Shown piece by piece: positions 24,538-39,949 of a stretch of DNA of 64,000 nucleotides. The first letter of the stretch is position 1; the number at the start of each line of letters is the position of its first letter. The notes under the pieces are model-generated. The model was not told the origin of the DNA, did no database searches, and saw nothing but the letters and a program-made list of their open reading frames with translations. Location of the stretch: contig NC_044930.1 in the NCBI RefSeq assembly GCF_003576645.1, positions 23,285,972-23,349,971 of the forward strand. Direction: 5' to 3'. The stretch is from Ipomoea triloba (Eukaryota; Streptophyta; Magnoliopsida; Solanales; Convolvulaceae). The translations under genes were made by a program, and so were the position numbers.

Positions 24538-25179
24538 AGTCCGACAATGTTTTTATAGATGGCGATTTTGATATCACACATTTGGATGTGGGAGATTATC
24601 GTGGGCTAGTTGATGAGCATCAAAATTGATATTTCTTGTATCTTTAAGATCATTAAGATCTTTTGTTATGTTTGTAATACTTCTAATAAACTTTATCTCT
24701 TTGCTTTATTGAAGAAATGAGCACATCATCAATTGTGATGAAATCCAAGGCAAATGAAGAAGGCGTATATATTGTGGATTGTGCAATCACACATACAATT
24801 CTCAAAAGAAAAATATTTTTACCTGTTGGAAAGAGATGATGCATTTGTCACTACAATATGTGGTAGTGCAAAATGATTGAAGGCTTTGGAAGAGCCAATA
24901 TATTATTGCCTGGATGAACAAAATTGATGATTGATAATGCATTGTTCTTTCCAAAGTCTCACAGAAACCTACTGAGTTTCAAGGATATTCAAAATAACGG
25001 ATATCACGTGGAGACTATAAAAGAAGGAAATGAAAAATGATTTCAAATTACAAAAGAAATATCAGGAATGGAATATATGCGATGTAAAAATTCCATGATT
25101 TTCCCTTTGGAGTATATTGCACAAGAATAAGTGTTATTGAGGCCAATCTTATCGTAAATGAAAGGTTTACTGCTTTTAA

Positions 25180-26060
25180 GATTTGGCATGATCGGTTAAG
25201 TCATCCAGGATATGTGATGATGAGAAAAATAATCGAGAATACAAATGGCCATACCTTGAGGAAATAGAAAATATTTCGAGGAAATAAATTCTTCTGTTCT
25301 ACATGTTCCCAAGAGAAATTGATTATAAGGTCATCACCAACCAAAGTTGGTGTTGAATCACCTGCATTTCTAGAACGAATTCAAGGTGATATATGTGGAT
25401 CTATACATCCACATAGTGGACCATTTAAATACTTTATGGTCCTAATGATGCATCAACTAGATAGACGCATGTATGTTTATTATCATCTCGTAATATGGCA
25501 TTTGCGAGATTACTGCTCAAATAATAAGACTGCAAGCACATTTTCCTAACTATCCAATTAAATCAATCCAGATGGATAATGCTGGAGAATTTACATCCCA
25601 AGCTTTTGACAACTAGTATATGTCACTTGGGATTGATATTGAACATCCGGTAGCGCATGTTCATACGCAAAATGGTCTAGCAGAATCTCTTATCAAAATG
25701 CTACAATTAATAGCTAGACCATTACTTATGAAAAGCAAACTTCCATCTACTGTATGGGGGCATGCTATTTTGCATGCAGTGGCGCTAATTTGTATTAGGC
25801 CGACAAGTTATCATAAGTATTCTCCACTGCAGTTAGCGTTTGGTCAAGAACCTAATATTTCTCATTTGAGAACATTTGGTTGTGCAGTATATATCCCTAT
25901 TGCTCTTTCACAACCGACTAAAATGAGTCCTGAAAGGAGATTGAGAATATATGTTCAATATGAATCTCCCTCGATAATAAAATATATTGAGCCATTAACG
26001 GATATATGCTTACTGCAATATTTGTATATTACCATTTTGATGAACATCCTTTCCAACATT
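25180..26060 (+). pseudogene. copia integrase fragment
   Basis: RLSHPGY-like sequence near 25195 is the end of the GAG-pre-integrase zone. ERIQGDICGSIHPHSGPFKY at about 25373 holds the first catalytic Asp of the DDE core, and VHTQNGLAESLIKMLQLIAR with Glu at about 25680 holds the last. ALICIRPTSYHKYSPLQLAF and HLRTFGCAVYIPI follow. Frames change at about 25500-25620, and stops are present, so it is inactive. Confidence 0.75.
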
Positions 26061-26689
26061 GAGAAATGAAAATAAAGTTGTGGAAATGATAATAACATGG
26101 AATACCTCATCATTGCTTCATCTAGATCCTAGAACTCAACAATGTGAACAAGAAGTTCAAAGGATAATGCATTTGCGAGATCTTGCAAATAGACTGCCAG
26201 ATGCATTTGCTGACCCAAAAAGGGTGACAAAATCTCATGTCCCAGCAGCTAATGTTCATGCTGGTGTTGACATCCCAAAAAGTCAAATTGGGGACGAATC
26301 TCAGGTACGCTTAAAGTGTGGAAGACTTATTAGTTCAAATGATACAAATCCTCGAAAAAGAAAGGTCAACATAAAGAATGATCTTTGTGAGAATAGTGAC
26401 ACGGATGACATTCATGAGAAAAGTCAAAGGAATGAATATGAAGGGAATGAAATCCTTAGAGAAATTCATTCACCTGAGATTGATAAAAATGAAGATATTT
26501 TGATAAATTCTACTAATGCTAAAGATATATGCAATATAAATGAAGTCAATTTAGATGACTACTTTGCATATAATGTAGCATTGAGTATCATGAATGATGA
26601 TATAGATTATGAACCAAGATCCATTCATGAATGTCAAAACAGAGACAATTGGCCTAAGTGGAGAGATGCCATACAAGCATAATTGAATT

Positions 26690-27760
26690 CTCTAGAAAAA
26701 AAATGAAAAGCATTTGGCCCAATCGTTCGAACACCTAAAAAGGTGAAAGCTGTGGGTTGCAAATGGGTCTTTGTATGAAAGAGAAACAAGAAAAATGAGG
26801 TTATGAGGTATAAAGCAAGGCTCGTGGCTCAAGGTTTCTCTCAAAGACCAGGTATCGATTATGATAAAATGTACTTCCCTGAAACAATCAGGTCAGATGG
26901 GTATAATCGACTTAGTGAATATTTACTAAAAGAAGGTTATACACTTATACCAATAATCCAATTTGTCCATGTGTTTTAATAAAGAGATCTGAACATGGAT
27001 TTGTTATAATTGTTTTTTATGTTGATGATTTGAACATCATTGGGACCCTTGAGGAAATCCCAAAAACAACAGATTATTTGAAAAAGGAATTCGAGATGAA
27101 AGATTTCAGAAGAACAAAATTCTATCTAGGCCTACAGATTGAGCATTTGGACAAAGGCATACTTGTCCATCAATCAAATTATACCAAAAACGTACTCAAG
27201 AGATTTTATATTGACAAAGCTCATTCATTGAGCAGTCCAAGTCCAATGGTTGTCCGATCTCTTGATGTGAAAAAAGGATCCTTTCGACCTTGGGAAGATG
27301 ATGAAGAGATCCTTGGACCAGAAGTGTCATATCTTAGTGCAATAGGTGCACTAATGTACCTTGCTAACAACACAAGACCTGATATTTCTTTTCCTGTTAA
27401 TCTGTTAACAAGGTATAGTTATTGTCCAACAAAAAGACATTGGAATGGCATCAAACATATATTGCGTTACCTCCAAGGAACAATCTATTTGGGGTTATTT
27501 TATGCAAAAGATCCCAAATTAGACTTGGTTGGTTACACAAATACCGGATGGCGCGATCCTAGACTAGTTATTTGTTTATGAGTGCAAGTGCTGCTATATC
27601 AAGCTTATTTGTTTATGAGTGCAAGTGCTGCTATATCTTGGTGTTGACAATTGTTGCTACTTCCTCAAATCATGCCAAGCAAATCGCAGTTCATGAAGCA
27701 AGCCGAGAATGTGTATGGCTTAAATTGTTGCTACTTCCTCAAATCATGTCGAGCTAATCG
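26690..27760 (+). pseudogene. copia reverse transcriptase and RNase H fragment
   Basis: KVKAVGCKWVFV and [20 protein letters not shown] mark the RT start; a deletion follows. FYVDDLNIIGT (catalytic YVDD) lies at about 27018-27050, then FEMKDFRRTKFYLGLQIEHL and ALMYLANNTRPDISFPVNLL. The RNase H end shows SNHAKQIAVHEASRECVWLK. The core between the first motif and YVDD is largely lost, so polymerase function is not possible. Confidence 0.8.
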
Positions 27761-27800
27761 CAGTTAAATTACTCGGTATATGGTATATTAGGGAGACGTG

Positions 27801-28396
27801 CATCGCTCAATATAGCAGATATATTCACCCCCGACAATCGTGGAATCGGTATGCGTTATCTTCTGGAGTTTTGAACCCACAATCTCTTATAGAAAAGATA
27901 AGCTCCTCTCCACCAAGCCGTAAAGATTGACTTTGTTTCGGCGAAGTCGAAGGTTGCTTACAAGATCAATGAAAATTGGACTCATGAGGACTCTCTGACA
28001 CTTGTAATTCTAATTGTACGTAACACTACATTATGTATATATTCTCATTGTATTCTGATTACGTTTTGGTTAATGAATAATATTGGTTCTAATATATTCA
28101 TCATACCATCTTCAAGCTTTTTCCGTTTTCATTTTTTGGAGATCGAAAATCTCCAGAGAGTGGAAAAAAACTGAAATGGCGAAGAGTGAGTGTAGGGCTG
28201 ACTAATTATACTTGATTGACTATGAGAGGCCTGATTTAATTAGTTGTATTTAGTGTTTAAGATCGGAATTACTCCTGTTTTATAGTATCCGGCGTACCAT
28301 ACGTACTACACACATACTCCCAATCAAACATAAATCATATACTCATCTTTTTTTTACAAAATATTTGTTATAATAAAATTTATAGAACAATTTAAT
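27801..28396. other. Spacer with repeat shared with 13290-13440
   Basis: 27987-28095 repeats the GGACTCTCTGACACTT segment described above. It may be the right border of the copia element or of a separate retroelement. The rest, including a purine-rich stretch near 28140-28180, shows no gene. Confidence 0.45.
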
Positions 28397-29545
28397 TAAC
28401 TTATCTATTTATTTATATAAATTTTATAAAACATAAATCTATAGATGGAAGACATTTTGATAAAATTGAACAAAAACAATGAATTTACCAAAATATTTGT
28501 AATTGTCATAATATTTAAAATATTTCATAATAATCTAAAAACTTAAATACTAATTAATTTGGATAACATTTATTTTGGTGCTTGATCTAAGAAAGGTTGC
28601 CTTCTCCGGGAGAAGGTAATCAAATCTGGTCGCCTTCGTCGGAGAGGCGTCCGACAACGGCCTCACCGATCGTCGAATTTAGCTAACTGAAATTAAATGA
28701 TTTGTAATAACATGTCATTTATCAATTCTTGAGCTTCATTGCCTCAATTTGACATGTTAAAGAGTTTAATTGTACTTTTTAAAAGTTTAGGTGCTGCTAA
28801 AGATCTGTAGTCTAGTGACACCCGGTTGCATGCCCACATGGGAGGGGGTGGGTTCGAGCCTCAACAGAGGTAATATTAGTTCTGTGATATTACAAAAGGT
28901 GCAATTCAATCGCATGATTTTACATTGTTCTATAACTTAATTGCAATTTTTTTTTTAATTCGATAGCTCAATTACAATTTCATGTGTAGTTCAATAATAA
29001 CCTATTTGACCTTATACCAAAAATAAAAATAGACAACATTTAACAATAATACAAAACGAAACAATCTTAATACTTTCATTAATCATTATGGGAGCTTAAT
29101 AGGTAAGACAAATTTATGGCCATTGCTCCACCGCCTCCACGGTCCACCTCAATTTTCTTCATTTATCTTGGTTTGGTTAAATATATGGCAGTACACTACT
29201 TGATCAAGCAACTTAACATAAATATTACCACAGTTTACATCAAAACTAACATCGTCATTTGAAATATATAAAAATTTAGAAATATATCCATTGGAGTATG
29301 ATAAACTTCCCCATCTCTCATACATATCACTTGTACTGAACTTGTTTTATGTATTAAAATTACATATATAAAATCAATAACACAAAATTTTTTGCATTCC
29401 TGCAAAGCCAAGAATGGCAGAGGAATCAACTGGTTTTTTGCATCAAAATAGTCACCTCTCAGGCATCTGTATTTTTGCTTCTTCTGAATTTCATTGGCCA
29501 CCAACAGAATTTGGAAGTTTAAATAACTTAAAACTAACATATTAC
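28397..29545. repeat. Duplicated block B (3' flank of the NOP2-type gene)
   Basis: This block matches 14995-15942 plus 23450-23913 and lies immediately downstream of the NOP2-type gene. It lacks the Helitron (its site would be at about 29040) and the MITE (site at about 28765), but carries a SINE head (28795-28905) that copy A lacks. Block B continues into the gene, so B is probably the source locus and A the duplicate. Confidence 0.75.
28795..28905 (+). mobile_element. SINE-like insertion
   Basis: TAGTCTAGTGACACCCGG (A box) and GTGGGTTCGAGCCTC (B box) lie about 45 bp apart, followed by a short AT-rich tail ending TACAAAAGG. The paralogous block A lacks this segment. The head resembles the SINE at 57572, but the body is shorter. 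Confidence 0.6.
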
Positions 29546-29653
29546 TGGCAGCCCAGTAGCACATCTAACAAATAATGCTTTTGAATAAACGATTAATCCA
29601 CAACATCCTACCAACCAGACTTGGTTATCCTACCTTACGCCTATCGAGTCATT

Positions 29654-34460
<4,807 letters not shown>

Positions 34461-34540
34461 TGAAACTCGGCAGAAAGACAGTAATCACTCAATGCCTATA
34501 GAGCAAGAAGAAAAGAGGTGCAATGCCTTCGTGCGGCTTA

Positions 34541-34640
34541 TTAAGGGTTTAGGGTTTTTCTTCAGAATCGCACATTATTTAGGGCATCCCAGGTTGTGGT
34601 TTATTCAGGGGAAAAAAATGGCTAGAGGTTTTCTAACTAA
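34541..34640 (-). promoter_or_regulatory. 5' region of NOP2-type gene with telo-box
   Basis: About 90 bp upstream of the ATG the minus strand has AAACCCTA (34550-34557), the telo-box common in promoters and leaders of plant ribosome-biogenesis genes, with a second related CCCTTAA next to it. This fits co-regulation with ribosomal genes. The transcription start is not fixed. Confidence 0.5.
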
Positions 34641-34805
34641 TTAGCACTTGTTTCCAAAAAAAAAAAAAAAAACCTAATTAGTACTTTGTTCTTTTATCGT
34701 TAATAAATTGAAGTTGGTTTTTTTTTTAAACAAAAAAATCTATTACAAAATTATTTTTTATAAAATATTAATTATGATAATAATTATTATTTATATTAAA
34801 ATTTA

Positions 34806-35723
34806 GGGAAAATGGCATCTTTAGTCCCTGAGTTATAGGGGTAGTGTAGACTCAGTCCCTAAGTTATGGCTGTATGCGAGTTTAGTCCCTCAGTTATTCA
34901 CAAAGTGGCGAGTTTAGTCCCTGGACATTAAATTTGACGAAAAAATTAAAAAATATTCAAAATTTGAGGGGTAAAATAGGAAATTCACATTTTATTATTC
35001 TTCTTATATCAAAATCACTTTTACAACATTATTTTTTCACTTCTTAGCCTAATTATTTTTATTATTTTTCATTTTTAAAAGCATTTTAATAACTTTCAAA
35101 TGACTTGTTAGGAACCTGACTCTCGTATAACAAACTTAAAACTTAGCACAAATAAAGAAATGCATTATCATTGTATTTAGGTGTATGAAACACACTATCC
35201 TAACAAGTTTTTATTTTTTTACTAAGCAACAAATGTAATAAAATTAAAACTTTTGAGATTTTTTTACACACTATCCTATCTCAAAAGTTTTAATTTTATT
35301 ACATTTGTTGCTTAGTAAAAAAATAAAAACTTGTTAGGACAGTGTGTTTCATACACCTAAATACAATGATCATGCATTTCTTTATTTGTGCTAAATTTTA
35401 AGTATGTTATAAGGTTCCTAACAAGTTATTTGAAAGTTATTAAAATGCTTTTAAAAATGAAAAATATTGAAAATAATTAGGCTAAGAAGTGAAAAAATAA
35501 TGTTGTAAAAGTGGTTTTGATATAAGAAGAATAATAAAATGTGAATTTCCTATTTTACCCTTCAAATTTTGAATATTTTTTAATTTTTTCGTCAAATTTA
35601 ATGTTCAGGGACTAAACTCGCCACTTTGTGAATAACTGAGGGACTAAACTCGCATACAGCCATAACTTAGGGACTGAGTCTACACTACCCCTATAACTTA
35701 GGGACTAAAGATGCCATTTTCCC
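34806..35723. mobile_element. Foldback MULE: near-complete palindrome
   Basis: A 918-bp element flanked by the 9-bp direct repeat TAAAATTTA (34797-34805, 35724-35732). The left end GGGAAAATGGCATCTTTAGT matches the reversed right end, and the pairing continues through GGGACTAAACTCGC motifs, GTGAATTTCCTATTTTACCC and CTTGTTAGGA to a loop of less than 25 bp near 35262-35280. Each arm is about 450 bp. There is no coding capacity. Target-duplication length and long arms point to a Mutator-like foldback element. Confidence 0.85.
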
Positions 35724-35749
35724 TAAAATTTATAATAGTTGTAAATATT

Positions 35750-35870
35750 GTCAAAGACTTCGTGGTCTAGTGGCACCCGGTGTCCCGGCCTCAGTCCTTC
35801 AGTAAGTTGAGAAAGTAACTATGAACAGATAATACATTGTAACAGAATCACTAGCACTTAAATAAAGATT
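35750..35870 (+). mobile_element. SINE with internal deletion
   Basis: GTGGTCTAGTGGCACCCGG (A-box part) is followed directly by TTGAGAAAGTAACTATGAAC and ATAATACATTGTAACAGAAT, the tail of the SINE family at 57572-57740. The B box (GGTTCGAGCC) is missing. The 3' border is unclear because no long poly-A remains. Confidence 0.65.
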
Positions 35871-36166
35871 TTTATTGTTTAGTTCAGATCCAACTCATAT
35901 TTAATTAGACATTGATAAATGTAATAATTTTAAACTAAATAAATTGATAAAGCCAAACACCTAGCTTGTGTTCATATGACACATCTTTGACTCTCTAAGG
36001 TATTGACTATTTGGACTGCAACTCACAGAATCGAAATTGATACTACCTTATAATAAAGTCAATAGCACTCAAAAAATAAATTAATAAACATAAATTAGTT
36101 ATTTTATTTTATATTTCTTGAGTTACGGATCGGGTAACAATTTTTATTATTTTGTTTGGTTTAACT

Positions 36167-36798
36167 TAGGGATGGCAATTCAACCCGCCCCTGACGGGAA
36201 AAACCGATCCCCGCCCCGACGGGGGCGGGTTCGGGGAATTATTTCGGGGAACGGGGGCGGGGATGGGGAAAAATTCCTAATCCCCGCGGGGGAACGGGGA
36301 CGGAGACGGGGGACGGGGAGGGTATTCCCCGCCCCGACCTCGACCCCAATCCCCGCCCCGTCCTCGATTCCCCGTATATTATTATATTATATTATATATT
36401 ATTTATATACAAAGTATATAAGAAATTAAAAGTTAAAATCCTAGAAGTTCATTTGTTTTGTTATGTACTTATATTTGGACTTTGAAGGAGTTTGAAACAA
36501 TTTAAAGTGTTTGGGCATTTTATGATTATGTATTTTTGTTTGAAATTTGAAACTTTGGATATTTATAGTAATTTTAGAGTTTAGATATTTTAATTTAATT
36601 GATTTATGTATGTTGAATTTGGACTTTGTTTAAGGATTCAATGCTTAGTTTCTTTTTAATAATATTAATTTTTTTTAATTTACATCCCCGTCCCCGAAAA
36701 ATCCCCGCTGGGGAACGGGGCGGGGACGGGGAATGGGGAGGGATTTCGGGGACGGGGACCCCATTCCCCGCCCCCGCCCCACCCCGTTGACATCCCTA
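36167..36798. mobile_element. hAT-like MITE with GC-rich CCCCG subterminal arrays
   Basis: TIRs TAGGGATGGCAA (left) and TAGGGATGTCAA (right, reversed) bound 632 bp. The flanks GTTTAACT and GTTTAACC form an 8-bp target duplication with one mismatch, the hAT size. Each end carries a 130-200-bp array of GGGGACGGGG/CCCCGCCCCG, while the middle is AT-rich. No transposase is present. Confidence 0.8.
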
Positions 36799-36806
36799 GT
36801 TTAACC

Positions 36807-37959
36807 CAATATATATTTTTATACAATAAATCTAAATTAAAGAAATTAAATTTAAAAAAACTAAATGTTTTGGCTAGGTGTCGAGTCATACCAATATTTT
36901 TTATTGTTTGGCGATTGGCACAACCTGATCAAACCTATATTTTAACCATACTAATTCAATCTAGTTTAAGTAATAACTAGATAACTAATGGCTGGCCCCA
37001 CCCTCATTTGATTGACGAGAGAAATCCGCAACCACCACTTAAGAGTATGAGGGTGTTCATTAGATAAGTCTCACTTCGTGACTCTAGCTGACAAATTATC
37101 ACAATGAGGTAAACTAACATATGTTGTCAGATATAAGTCAAACTTGTAACATTGTGGTTAACCCGTCAACAGTTTGACCAACTTGGTTGGGGTTGCCCTC
37201 ATCCCCGTTTGGCACCACTCAAACGAGAGAGAGAATTGAGTATGCTGTAAGAATTTGAAAAAAATGTCTTGTAAAAATTTTGAAAGATATTTTTCATCAA
37301 AATGAGTTACTTTTATTTTGATCAAAATGAGAATTTTTCGTTGACTTCATTTTTCGTTGATTGCTAAAGATCGAAAAATTTAAAAAGTAACTTTTGAGAG
37401 GTTTTTTTTTTTTTTTTCTTTCAAATAAACTGTTAATATAATTTTTTTTGTATTTCATTGTTTAAAATGGTCAATGATGTATCAATTTTACCTAATCAGA
37501 ATAAATTAGCTACTATCTACTGTTTTTTTTAAAGTATAAACAACTTTAACGATTCAATTTAGTCATTTTTGTGTTTTAAAAATGTCATTTGCATTTCTTT
37601 TCTTTTACCGACTCAGATTAATTAACTACTAATCCCTTTTAAAAAAAAAACCTACTAAATGAGTGTCTGACCCTCCCAATCACTCATACACACAAGTTGC
37701 GTAATAAATGAGTGTTGGACCTTCAAATGACACTTTGAATCAATGTATATTCACTATGTACAGAGATCAGCGAACATACTTGCTCATACACTAGCTAGAG
37801 CAGTGTGCTCCCACTCTGGTCCATTTATTTGGTTTTCCTCTTGTCCCGAATGTATTAAACATTTAATTTAATAGTTTTAATATAGCTTATTTTAGTTTTT
37901 TTTTTAATTAAAAAAAACAAGATTTTTAATGTAAAATTAGTTGTTTATAATTAACGGCT

Positions 37960-38022
<63 letters not shown>

Positions 38023-39090
38023 TGTGTGTACTTTATAAAAAATTATACATGTTTCTATAATTTTTAATGTAAAAATAATCGTTACTTTATAGAAAGATGT
38101 TTGGTAAATTAGTTGTTAATTGCAAAATAACTTTTTCAAAAAGCTGAACAACTTTTTAAGTTTTAGCATTTTTAAGCAATAATTTTATATATATATATAT
38201 ATATATATCTATATATACTGGAAGGGGGACATCCGGATATATGCATAGCTAACTATTTCTATTGCTAGACCAAAACCTCCATTGTGGATAGCCATTTTTG
38301 TATTTTTAAGCAATAATTAGTTGTTACAAAAAGCTAATTAATCAAACGCATATATTGGTTGTTTAACCAAGTTAAACAATTAATAGTGGTCAAATAAGCT
38401 AAAATTGACTGATAAACTAACTATATTACCAAATATGACATTTAATATTTTAATCAAGTCAAACATTTTATATGATCAAGCAACTAAATATAATGTCAAT
38501 CCAAAAAGTTATTTACTCAACAATGACAACCCTTACGTCTTTGTCAAGTTATCATTTATCACCATAGAGATATGAGACAAAATGGCACAAAACATCTGCT
38601 ATAGTTATGATTATTGTTACACAATCAATCACGGTTATTGAAACAAATTCCTTGACCACTTTGACGGTATATTTTTACTCATACATAAATGACACCACCA
38701 CGTAACTGATGACTAAACCTTGAAAGAAATTGGGTTTAATGAAGGTTGGGTAACAAACATTATGTTGAAACTTTTAGGTTGAATGTTCTATGTAATGAGA
38801 AAAAGTTCTAGTGGATTCGGCGTAGCAAGGAGATTTGTCAAAGTGACGTAATATATTCTTATCTCTTTGTTACGTGTATAAAACGGCTCATTTACATTAT
38901 CAAAAAAGATGTAGATAGTGACCTATAAAAAGGAATATAATCCAATTCATTATGGATTTGTAAAATTAAAAGAAAAATGAAATGCAAATCTCATATCAAA
39001 TACAATGTTAACACTACAAATTTACAATAATATTATTTATATTTATTGATTATTCATAAGTCATAAAGAATTAAAGAACTTAGCATTATT
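36807..39090. other. Gene-free AT-rich spacer
   Basis: I see no gene here. There is an (AT)n microsatellite at about 37964-38026 and a shorter one near 38188-38212. Some motifs such as TTAATTGCAAAATAAC and AACAATTAATAGTGGTC recall hAT/MITE interiors, but no ends could be paired. Confidence 0.5.
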
Positions 39091-39099
39091 TAAATTAGT

Positions 39100-39949
39100 T
39101 TGAATATCAAAATTATCATTGACCCACTTTATAGTGCCATGGACATTGTCAGGATATTATGGGCTGAGACTCGAAGTTTTGTCAGCATGTGTCAGCAGGT
39201 AAATGAAGCATATCTTTACAGACTAATATGCTTATTAATAATTCGAATTTCATCACAAGATGAGTGCTACAAGAACTGTCTTCCCGTAAGGTTTGCAACT
39301 TTTTTTCTCATCTCTACAGGTTTAAGTCCTTTTACATACACAATTTTCCTTCCTAGCTCACGTAGTTAATAAAAATGCACATTATTTTATATTTATCCTC
39401 AACCACCCCTCACATTGGATCTGATTATTTGATAGTACTCTTTAATTGGAGTGTTATAGTTTATCTGTACTTAAAAGCTAAAATAAAATTATGTTTATTG
39501 AATAGGGAAATAAAGAAAGAGAATATATTTTCATCCTTGAAGATAGAGAATTGCTTTGTAAATTCATGATTAAAGTTACAACTTGATATCATCGTATGTC
39601 TTAAATGCATTAGGGGGAGTGAATGACACACTGGTGCACATAAACGTTTATGTAAGGATGCATAATGTTGAAAGAATTACCTATCGATACACACTTGCTT
39701 ATATATTTATTTATTTATTGATGAGCTCTTAATTATGTTATAGAATGGATATATAAATATGATTTGCACTATTGCTGATAATGCAAGTTCCAAAGAGGAG
39801 CTATGAAAATTTATTTTGTAAATTGTTGGCTCAAATTTGTTTAAATTTGAAAAATATCTTACGAGAAGTAAAGATTTTATGAAAACAACAAAGTTCTTAA
39901 AAGATTTAAGAATTAGGAAATATTTTAGAAGATTTAAAGAAAATGGTAT
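39100..39949. other. Spacer around kinase fragment
   Basis: 39100-39200 holds a short open stretch (DPLYSAMDIVRILWAETRSF) followed by a donor-like CAGGTAAATG, which could be another stray exon; I do not recognise it. 39360-39949 is AT-rich with no gene. Confidence 0.35.
39266..39355 (+). pseudogene. Fragment of the NDR kinase gene (exon 10 end and intron 10 start)
   Basis: CTTCCCGTAAGGTTTGCAAC, TCTACAGGTTTAAGTCCTTT and TACATACACAATTTTCCTTC match 57308-57386 almost base for base, including the donor site of kinase exon 10 and the first about 70 bp of the intron. Weaker similarity (CAAGAACTG) reaches into the exon. The fragment stands alone 18 kb upstream of its parent. Because intron sequence is included, it was copied from DNA, not mRNA. 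The carrier element was not identified. Confidence 0.75.

Larger units (their letters stand above)
23914..27800 (+). mobile_element. Decayed Ty1/copia LTR retrotransposon
   Basis: Domains appear in copia order: gag (23929-24537), traces of protease, integrase (about 25180-26050), reverse transcriptase (about 26700-27400) and RNase H (about 27540-27760). Stops and frameshifts interrupt the pol region throughout, and the first RT palm blocks are missing near 26900. No paired LTRs are visible at the borders, so both ends are truncated. A roughly 42-bp duplication (ATTTGTTTATGAGTGCAAGT) at 27571/27608 lies in the RNase H region. Confidence 0.85.

Noticed and set aside
24111..24577. Minus-strand frames opposite copia gag
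   Set aside because: Shadows of the gag reading frame.
36118..36889. Pro/Arg/Gly-rich frames
   Set aside because: Produced by the CCCCG arrays of the hAT-like MITE.
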